NCBI GenBank assembly: GCA_021799405.1
Contig: JAJZAL010000330.1
Location: 1 to 5,038, forward strand
Length of the DNA: 5,038 nucleotides
Origin: Acidobacteriota bacterium
Lineage (GTDB): Bacteria > Acidobacteriota > Terriglobia > Terriglobales > Acidobacteriaceae
Direction: 5' to 3'
Of the stretch, positions 1 through 5,038 are shown one piece after another. How positions within the stretch are numbered: position 1 is the first letter of the stretch; every line of letters begins with the position of its first letter. The notes under the pieces were generated by a model. It had not been told where the DNA came from and made no database searches. It saw nothing but the letters and a program-made list of their open reading frames with translations. The position numbers and the translations under genes are program-made.

Positions 1-25
1 AGGCATGATAAGGTTCTGCCGTATC

Positions 26-45
26 ACGGAACGGTACGGGACGAG
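26..45. repeat. Tandem ACGGN pentamer run upstream of the sulfatase
   Basis: Four consecutive five-base units read ACGGA, ACGGT, ACGGG and ACGAG, the last one degenerate. A CCGTA at 19-23 is also complementary to TACGG at 35-39. The run lies 12 bases before the ribosome-binding site of the sulfatase gene, so it could be part of an operator or leader structure. It is short and may be chance; no function is claimed. Confidence 0.3.
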
Positions 46-57
46 CACTGAGGGCAC

Positions 58-63
58 AAGGAG
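58..63 (+). promoter_or_regulatory. Ribosome-binding site that sets the sulfatase start
   Basis: AAGGAG lies seven bases before the ATG at 71, close to ideal Shine-Dalgarno spacing. This favours 71 over the in-frame ATG at 5, which has only four bases of window before it. It also places the twin-arginine motif at residues 13-18, where a Tat signal normally begins. Confidence 0.75.
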
Positions 64-70
64 CAAAGTC

Positions 71-1747
71 ATGCAGGATGACAAATCAGGCTTCAATCAT
101 CAGGTAAGCAGGCGGAACTTTTTAGCATCAGGCGGGGCTGCAATGGTAGCCGGTTTTGCAGATCGCGCGAATGGTCAGGGAGACACCGTGCGGCCAGAAA
201 GCCCTTCTGATGCTCCAGTGAAAGCAACGCGTCCCTCAAGAAAGCAGAACATCATCATCTTCCAACCGGATGAAATGCGAGCTGATGCGCTTTCCTGCTA
301 TGGCAACCCAATCACGAAGACACCAAACTTCGACAAACTCGCGAAAATGGGCACGCTGTTCGAAAACTGCAACGTGCAATATCCAGTATGCGGCGCTTCC
401 CGCTGCAGCATGTTAACTGGATGGCCCACCAGTGTCCGTGGACACCGCAGTCTTTTTTACTATTTGCGACCAAACGAGCCCAATCTGTTCCGCTACCTCA
501 AAGACGCTGGCTATGACGTTTTCTGGTACGGCAAAAATGACGCGTTGGCTGCTCAAAGTTTTTACGGAAGCGTCACAGAATGGAACTATCCAAAGATCAA
601 TCTAGGTCACAGTCATACAACCCAGGCTCACAATCATAAAAGCGCATTCGCACAGCGCATTATCGGTCCCCATACTTTCATAACGGAGCCTCGCGGGGAA
701 CCTCATCACACGGGAGATTACGAACATGTTCAGAACGCCATCAGAATTCTCGAAAGACGGGAGTCTGACCGGCCATTCTGCATATTTCTGCCCCTCTCAT
801 TTCCACACCCTCCCTACGGAGCGCCAACTGGCTTTTACGACATGTATAAGGCTGCCGACATTCACGGTCTGCGCCCGATTGGCCTCCCGAAGAGACCCAG
901 TTATGTGGATGGAATTCGGGAACTCTATGGACTGGACAAAGTACCGGAAAGCACGTTTCGTCAGGTACGTGCGCTCTACTACGGCATGGTCAGCTACAGC
1001 GACTGGCTCATGGGTCACATCTTGGAGGCCGTCGAAAGAACCAATCACTCAAAAGACACTGCCATACTTTTACTCTCTGACCATGCAGACTACGCCGGAG
1101 ATTACGGACTGGTCGAGAAGTGGCCAAGCGGCCTGGAAGACAGCTTGACACACGTGCCATTGATTGCACATGTTCCAGGAGCGACAGAAGGACATCGTGT
1201 AAAAAATGTAGTCGAGCTATTCGATATGATGGCAACTTGCCTGGACTTGGCTCAAACAGAAGCGCAGCATACTCACTTCTCCCAAAGCCTCCTGCCCCAG
1301 ATTTACGGAGGACAGGGCGATGCGAACCGTGCCGGCTTCTGTGAGGGAGGTTACAACACCTATGAGCCACAGTGTTTTGAGCCGTTAGGAAATTCTCCTG
1401 AGGAACTCTACTATCCGAAATCGCTGCTGCAGGACAAGTATCCACAGACGATAAGTCGCGCGGCTATGGTTCGGACGCATGACTACAAACTGATCAGTCG
1501 CCCGCAGGGGCAAAGTGAGTTGTACATTTACGCCGAGGATCCCCATGAGTTGAACAATCGGTATGGCGACAAGGCAGTTGCCGACATTCAACACATGATG
1601 CAACAGCGGTTACTGCACTGGTATGTGAATACTACAGGGATTGCCCCATTTGACAAAGATCAGCGAGGCCTGCCTCCCTACTACCCAACTCCAACATTCA
1701 AGTCATCCATCGAATCATCAGTGGCAACCATTGTCGATCACGCTTGA
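71..1747 (+). CDS. Tat-exported formylglycine-dependent sulfatase (S1-like)
   Basis: This 558-residue protein hydrolyses sulfate esters; the substrate is not readable from sequence but is probably a sulfated glycan. Numbering is from ATG 71. SRRNFL at 13-18 followed by a short apolar stretch is a twin-arginine signal, so export of a folded enzyme is expected. The sulfatase core is C-G-A-S-R at 107-111; Cys107 (codon 389-391) is the residue family members convert to formylglycine. The CxAxR form is an accepted variant of CxPxR. Other family positions are Asp67/Glu68 and Asp337/His338 (metal site), His125 in the TGxxxxxxGH stretch, Lys155, His246 in PHPP, and Lys350 after the GDYG motif. Glu68 stands where many sulfatases have a second Asp. 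Length is normal and the frame is intact. A sampled 60 codons give about 62% GC at third positions, lower than the GH3 barrel downstream. No maturation enzyme is encoded in the window. A related phosphonate or phosphodiester hydrolase is a less likely alternative. Confidence 0.93.
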   Translation: MQDDKSGFNHQVSRRNFLASGGAAMVAGFADRANGQGDTVRPESPSDAPVKATRPSRKQNIIIFQPDEMRADALSCYGNPITKTPNFDKLAKMGTLFENCNVQYPVCGASRCSMLTGWPTSVRGHRSLFYYLRPNEPNLFRYLKDAGYDVFWYGKNDALAAQSFYGSVTEWNYPKINLGHSHTTQAHNHKSAFAQRIIGPHTFITEPRGEPHHTGDYEHVQNAIRILERRESDRPFCIFLPLSFPHPPYGAPTGFYDMYKAADIHGLRPIGLPKRPSYVDGIRELYGLDKVPESTFRQVRALYYGMVSYSDWLMGHILEAVERTNHSKDTAILLLSDHADYAGDYGLVEKWPSGLEDSLTHVPLIAHVPGATEGHRVKNVVELFDMMATCLDLAQTEAQHTHFSQSLLPQIYGGQGDANRAGFCEGGYNTYEPQCFEPLGNSPEELYYPKSLLQDKYPQTISRAAMVRTHDYKLISRPQGQSELYIYAEDPHELNNRYGDKAVADIQHMMQQRLLHWYVNTTGIAPFDKDQRGLPPYYPTPTFKSSIESSVATIVDHA

Positions 1748-1775
1748 CCGACTGCTTCACCTGGAAGCAATCGGT
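1747..1775 (+). terminator. Stem-loop immediately after the sulfatase stop
   Basis: ACCGACTGCTTC at 1747-1758 pairs with GAAGCAATCGGT at 1764-1775: a 12-bp stem with one C-A mismatch and a five-base ACCTG loop. It begins at the last base of the stop codon. No T run follows (next bases ATTGGCC), so a classical intrinsic terminator is doubtful. It may instead be a weak or factor-assisted terminator, or a 3' end stabiliser that lowers read-through into the GH3 gene. Confidence 0.4.
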
Positions 1776-1797
1776 ATTGGCCAACGGGTATCGGCCA
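1773..1797. repeat. Imperfect 11-bp direct repeat with embedded palindrome
   Basis: GGTATTGGCCA (1773-1783) recurs as GGTATCGGCCA (1787-1797) with one mismatch, 14 bases apart start to start. The first copy overlaps the perfect palindrome TTGGCCAA at 1777-1784 and the right arm of the preceding stem-loop. Paired half-sites before a gene are typical of operators, so this is a candidate protein-binding site for the GH3 gene, but no regulator can be named. The rest of the intergenic stretch to 1887 shows nothing else convincing. Confidence 0.35.
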
Positions 1798-1887
1798 GTC
1801 AAGGGCCTAGTCTTTGGCTTATTCGCACTTAGAGAACGTCAATAGCAATTCTTTCAAGCTTGACTCCCATCGAGAAATTCTAATCCC

Positions 1888-1895
1888 AGGAGAGG
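1888..1895 (+). promoter_or_regulatory. Ribosome-binding site for the GH3 start at 1906
   Basis: AGGAGAGG ends ten bases before ATG 1906. The spacing is slightly long, but the purine match is much better than before the in-frame alternatives ATG 2035 and ATG 2047. The nearest purine run to 2035, AAGG at 2013-2016, is 18 bases away. This is the main support for the 1906 start. Confidence 0.55.
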
Positions 1896-1905
1896 ATCTC
1901 AAGTC

Positions 1906-4900
1906 ATGGACACGTATCAGGTTTGTCCGAAGCACCCCACATGCGTACCGTGTGGCATCACACATGCTTCCAAGTGTGATCCCGAGAGCAAAGATAGACT
2001 AACTCAAATCGTAAGGTGCCGACACAAGCTCAGAATGGCGCTTTGGATGACACTGCTCGCGTTCCTTTGCATTGCTGGATCACGTACAGCCACTGCAGCA
2101 CCTCCAAAACCTGCAGGCACGGTGGCGGCTTGTCCGTGGCTGAATCCGCACCTGCCGATAGCGAAACGGGTTGCGATGCTGATGAAGAGGATGACAGTCG
2201 CGCAGAAGATCAGCATGGTGGCCGGCCACGGCACCAAGCCGTACGTGGGTAATACACCGGCGATTCCATCGCTGTGCATCCCGTCGATTGGCCTGGAGGA
2301 TGGCCCGAATGGTGTCGGGGACGGGATGAAGGATGTCACCAACCTACCGGCGGGTACGGCTGTTTCCGCGACGTTTTCACGGAAGCTCGCGTTTGAGTAT
2401 GGACGGGTGATCGGGGCCGAGCAGGCCGCCAAGGGGTCGGCCGTGGATCTGGGGCCGACAGTGAATATCGATCGAGATCCGCGCTGGGGCCGGGAGTTCG
2501 AGAGTCTGTCGGAAGATCCGACGCTGGCGGCGGACATTGCGGTGGCAGAAATCAGAGGCATTCAGAGCACGGGGACGATGGCTCAGGTGAAGCACTTCGA
2601 CGCCTACAATCAGGAGACGTATCGCAACACGCCGGAAGACAATGTGAGCGTTTCCCGACGTGCGCTGCACGAGCTATATATGCCAGCATTTCGCGCGGCG
2701 ATCCGCAGGGCAAAGGTGGGCTCGATCATGTGCGCGTATTCGACGGTGAACGGCTACTATAGCTGCGAGAACCATTATCTGCAGACGGATGTGCTGCGCG
2801 ATGAGTGGAATTTCGACGGCTTCAACACGTCGGATTGGGGCGCGGTGCACAGCGTTTCGGCGGCTGCGGCGGGAACGGATATGGAAGAGCCGTCCAGCCG
2901 TCACTTCGGGGCGCCGCTTGAGAAGGCGATGACAAATGGCACGATTTCGCGCGCGGTGCTGAACACGATGGTTTCGCGGATCTTGTACCAGATGTTCCGC
3001 TTCCATTTCTTCAACCATCCTTCGTCGGGTTCGCCCACCGCGGTGGCAACGACGTCGGAGCACCAGGCGATATCGACCGAGGTGGCGGAAACCGGAACGG
3101 TTCTTCTGAAGAATGACGGCCATCTGCTTCCGCTGTCGAGATCGGCGAACATTGCGGTGATCGGTCCGGCAGCTTCGGCGCAGGTGACGTACGGTGGTGG
3201 GGGCAGCGCGCATGTGGTTCCCTCTTCGACGATCTCGCCGCTGGCCGGCATCGAGGCATTCACGGGGACGTCCAACGTCAGGTACACGCAGGGTCTGCCA
3301 ACCGACGCGCAACTCACGCCCATCCCGACTGCCGATTTGTCGAGGACCTCGGCAGGCAGGAATCCTGACGAGTTATATTCCGCAACTCTGACAGCCCCTG
3401 AGACCGGGACCTACATTTTTGCCTTGACCAATGACTGCCATTGTCAGCTTCCCCTAACCCTGGCAATCAACGGCAATCCGTTGGTCCACAATAAAGGGAC
3501 CCGTCCTGTAGACACTTATTCAGCCGCGATTCGTCTCAAAAAAGATCAGGAATACAGACTGACCGTAAAAAGCCTAAAGCCGATTATGGGGCGAAGCCCT
3601 AAGGGGTTTGTGAGGAGGTTCGGCCGGAGAAAAAGAGCAGCCATTAGAAGAATGATGCAACAGATGGATAGCGGCGTCGACAGTAAGCTTAAGTGGGCGA
3701 CGCCATCGACGGTTCACGCTGCGATCCAAAATGCGGTGGCTGCCGCCAAATCTGCGAAGTTCGCGCTGGTAGTCGTGGCAGATGACACAGAGACCGAGGG
3801 AGCAGACCGTCCCAACCTGCGTTTGCCCTTGGCGCAGAACGCGCTGGTGAGCGCCGTGGCAAAGGCTAATCCGCACACGGTAGTCGTCGTGCAAGCCGGT
3901 GCTCCGATCGCCATGCCATGGCTCGATCATGTGCCGGCCCTGCTCGACACCTGGTATCCGGGCCAGACCAACGGCACGGCACTGGCTAACGTGCTCTTCG
4001 GCAAAGTCGATCCAAGCGGTCATCTGCCGGTGACCTTCCCCATGAAACTTGCCGACGTGCCGGCGGCCAGCCCCGAGCGTTTCCCGGGCATCGACGGCCA
4101 TGTGCATTACTCGGAGGGTCTGCTGGTGGGCTATCGCTGGTACGATGCGAAGCATATCCAACCAATGTTCCCCTTCGGCTTCGGTTTGTCTTACACTCAC
4201 TTTAAGTACAGCAATCTGAAGTTGAGCCGGAATGAGGTCAACGGCGTGACCAGCATCGAAGTAAGCGCGCGCGTAACTAACACGGGCCATGTACAGGGAA
4301 CGGATGTGGCGCAGTTGTATCTGGGCATGCCTTCTTCCACCGGTGAGCCGCCACGTAAACTGGTCGATTTTCGCCGCGTCACTCTGGCTCCTGGTCAGTC
4401 AAAAGTGGTCCATTTCACCATCACACCGCGCGACGAGTGGTGGTGGGGAAAGAATGGCTGGACTGAATCATCCGGAACCTACAGCGTTTATGTAGGCGAC
4501 TCATCGGCGCTGGCGAATTTACCGCTGACCGCGCGCTACGAAATGAAGCAGTCGATCGGAAACCGGCAGGTGACGGTTTCCGCGCCGAAGGCCATGAAGC
4601 CGGGCACTCGCACGGTGGTCAGCGTTTCACTCACTGCCGGTGGCAATGAGACGCTGCATGACGTGCACCTTAACCTGAAGGCGCCGGGGGGCTGGCACGT
4701 CGTGGCGATTGGCCACAAGACAAACAGCGACGTAGCTCCGAGCCAGGGTATTACGGAGAAATTTTCCGTGACGCCGCCATCGGACGCGGTCACGCAGTAC
4801 GTGACACTCTATGGCACAGCCCATCTTGCGCAGGGCGCCTGCAAGGTCAGTGAGATGATGCATCAGTCCCCGGCCTCGCATCACCACGGTAAATGGGCAG

Positions 4901-4977
4901 CTCATCACCGTACCACGTGGACGTCACACTGCGGCGTTCGCCGCCACGGCGGCGTGACCGTATTGCTCGGCTCATAA
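1906..4977 (+). CDS. Secreted GH3 glycosidase with PA14-like and NEW3 domains
   Basis: A 1023-residue exo-acting family 3 glycoside hydrolase, most like beta-glucosidases and beta-xylosidases; exact sugar not determinable. Residues 44-64 form a Sec-type signal (MALWMTLLAFLCIAG, then A-T-A before Ala65), so the mature enzyme is periplasmic or extracellular. The catalytic barrel spans about 76-365: EDGPNG at 131-136, DPRWGR at 191-196, Lys229-His230, and the nucleophile Asp310 in NTSDWGA (codon 2833-2835). The second GH3 domain, about 390-765, is split by a shortened PA14-like insert (about 485-600) and carries ETEGADR with likely acid/base Glu631 (codon 3796-3798). GHLPVTFP (705-712) and FPFGFGLSYT (755-764) are typical GH3 segments. 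A fibronectin-III-like domain (about 782-880) and a NEW3-like domain (about 886-973) follow, then a His-rich tail. Odd points: 43 residues with five Cys precede the signal; the true start may be 2035. The insert has a cationic stretch and lower GC at third positions. The gene ends 29 bases before the terminator stem. Confidence 0.94.
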   Translation: MDTYQVCPKHPTCVPCGITHASKCDPESKDRLTQIVRCRHKLRMALWMTLLAFLCIAGSRTATAAPPKPAGTVAACPWLNPHLPIAKRVAMLMKRMTVAQKISMVAGHGTKPYVGNTPAIPSLCIPSIGLEDGPNGVGDGMKDVTNLPAGTAVSATFSRKLAFEYGRVIGAEQAAKGSAVDLGPTVNIDRDPRWGREFESLSEDPTLAADIAVAEIRGIQSTGTMAQVKHFDAYNQETYRNTPEDNVSVSRRALHELYMPAFRAAIRRAKVGSIMCAYSTVNGYYSCENHYLQTDVLRDEWNFDGFNTSDWGAVHSVSAAAAGTDMEEPSSRHFGAPLEKAMTNGTISRAVLNTMVSRILYQMFRFHFFNHPSSGSPTAVATTSEHQAISTEVAETGTVLLKNDGHLLPLSRSANIAVIGPAASAQVTYGGGGSAHVVPSSTISPLAGIEAFTGTSNVRYTQGLPTDAQLTPIPTADLSRTSAGRNPDELYSATLTAPETGTYIFALTNDCHCQLPLTLAINGNPLVHNKGTRPVDTYSAAIRLKKDQEYRLTVKSLKPIMGRSPKGFVRRFGRRKRAAIRRMMQQMDSGVDSKLKWATPSTVHAAIQNAVAAAKSAKFALVVVADDTETEGADRPNLRLPLAQNALVSAVAKANPHTVVVVQAGAPIAMPWLDHVPALLDTWYPGQTNGTALANVLFGKVDPSGHLPVTFPMKLADVPAASPERFPGIDGHVHYSEGLLVGYRWYDAKHIQPMFPFGFGLSYTHFKYSNLKLSRNEVNGVTSIEVSARVTNTGHVQGTDVAQLYLGMPSSTGEPPRKLVDFRRVTLAPGQSKVVHFTITPRDEWWWGKNGWTESSGTYSVYVGDSSALANLPLTARYEMKQSIGNRQVTVSAPKAMKPGTRTVVSVSLTAGGNETLHDVHLNLKAPGGWHVVAIGHKTNSDVAPSQGITEKFSVTPPSDAVTQYVTLYGTAHLAQGACKVSEMMHQSPASHHHGKWAAHHRTTWTSHCGVRRHGGVTVLLGS
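1950..1980. repeat. Alternative short inverted repeats near the GH3 start
   Basis: ATCACAC (1957-1963) and GTGTGAT (1974-1980) are perfectly complementary with a ten-base spacer. The same CACAC can instead pair with GTGTG at 1950-1954 across a four-base GCAT spacer, so the two hairpins are mutually exclusive. CACATGC also occurs twice, at 1938-1944 and 1961-1967. The block lies 44-74 bases after ATG 1906 but 55-85 bases before ATG 2035. If translation starts at 2035 it is in the mRNA leader and could be an operator or switchable structure; if at 1906 it is coding. Confidence 0.35.
4923..4958. repeat. Nested GC-rich inverted repeats at the GH3 3' end
   Basis: CGCCGCC (4939-4945) and GGCGGCG (4948-4954) are perfect inverted copies two bases apart. 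CGCCGC (4939-4944) is also complementary to GCGGCG (4931-4936), and GTCAC (4923-4927) with GTGAC (4954-4958) brackets the block. The possible stems exclude one another. The block is inside the last 20 codons of the GH3 gene, about 50 bases before the terminator stem. High GC makes such palindromes common, so this may be incidental. Confidence 0.3.
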
Positions 4978-5006
4978 CCGATGCACCACCAACTTACTCT
5001 CTCAGA

Positions 5007-5038
5007 TAGCCCCGCCGAACTTTCCGGCGGGGCTACTT
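5007..5038 (+). terminator. Intrinsic terminator after the GH3 gene
   Basis: TAGCCCCGCCG (5007-5017) and CGGCGGGGCTA (5025-5035) form a perfect 11-bp GC-rich stem with the seven-base loop AACTTTC. CTT follows and the window then ends, so any full T run is cut off. Strength, position 29 bases after the GH3 stop, and the lack of further coding sequence make it the likely transcript end for this gene or for a two-gene unit. Confidence 0.82.

Noticed and set aside
5..70. Upstream in-frame ATG at 5 as the sulfatase start
   Set aside because: It would add 22 residues before the Tat signal, and only four bases precede it, so no ribosome-binding site can be judged. ATG 71 has AAGGAG at seven-base spacing.
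1860..1884. Possible promoter TTGACT (1860-1865) with TCTAAT (1879-1884)
   Set aside because: Each hexamer is close to consensus, but the spacer is only 13 bases, well below the usual 16-18, so I do not call it a promoter.
1950..1963. CRP-like operator in GTGTGGCATCACAC
   Set aside because: The half-sites are only four bases apart, while a CRP/FNR-type site needs TGTGA and TCACA separated by six, so the family assignment fails.
2004..2561. Long minus-strand open frame opposite the GH3 barrel
   Set aside because: It lies wholly opposite conserved GH3 motifs, has no recognisable domain, and is explained by the G/C bias of the + strand third codon positions.
2674..3323. Overlapping minus-strand open frames
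   Set aside because: They lie opposite the nucleophile region; products are arginine-rich and low in complexity, typical of antisense reading of GC-rich coding DNA.
3588..3605. Small hairpin GGGC-GAA-GCCC followed by CCCTAAGGG
   Set aside because: Stems of four bases with tiny loops inside coding sequence are expected by chance.
3586..3680. Compensating frameshifts creating the basic segment in the GH3 insert
   Set aside because: The other frames meet TAA at 3600 and TGA at 3611, and family-like sequence flanks the segment in one frame on both sides.
3574..4290. Minus-strand open frame of 238 codons
   Set aside because: It covers the second GH3 domain, including the ETEGADR region on the other strand, and its product is rich in His and Arg with no family resemblance; a shadow of the real gene.

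Overview
The window holds two complete protein-coding genes on the + strand, in the order sulfatase then family 3 glycoside hydrolase, followed by a strong factor-independent terminator at the right edge. Together they fill almost all of it. I see no RNA genes, CRISPR array, insertion sequence, integrase or attachment site, and no convincing minus-strand gene.

Region by region. Positions 1-70 are a short leader with a tandem ACGGN pentamer run and a good ribosome-binding site. Positions 71-1747 encode a formylglycine-type (S1-like) sulfatase of 558 residues with a twin-arginine signal. Positions 1748-1905 are intergenic: a 12-bp stem-loop starts at the sulfatase stop codon, an imperfect 11-bp direct repeat follows, and an AGGAGAGG ribosome-binding site precedes the next gene. 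Positions 1906-4977 encode a large secreted GH3 enzyme, beta-glucosidase/beta-xylosidase-like. Its catalytic domains are interrupted by a PA14-like insert, followed by a fibronectin-III-like domain, a NEW3-type (NPCBM-associated) domain and a histidine-rich tail. Positions 5007-5038 are the terminator.

Organism. The moderately GC-rich coding sequence, the Tat-exported sulfatase and the multi-domain exported GH3 suggest a free-living, glycan-degrading Gram-negative soil bacterium. The style of the GH3 protein reminds me most of Acidobacteriota (Terriglobia), with Planctomycetota or Verrucomicrobiota as alternatives. This is an impression from motifs, not a search result.

How the genes may work together. 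Both products should act outside the cytoplasm on carbohydrate. A sulfatase removes sulfate esters that block glycosidases, and a GH3 exo-enzyme then releases terminal sugars. Joint action on a sulfated glycan is therefore plausible, but the stem-loop between the genes and their different synonymous-site composition leave it open whether they form one operon.

I found no clearly new multi-gene system. The most unusual details are in the GH3 gene: a strongly cationic, AGA/AGG-rich segment in the PA14-like insert, a drop in GC at third codon positions across that insert, a cysteine-rich N-terminal extension before the apparent signal peptide with short inverted repeats in the same DNA, and a histidine-rich C-terminal tail.
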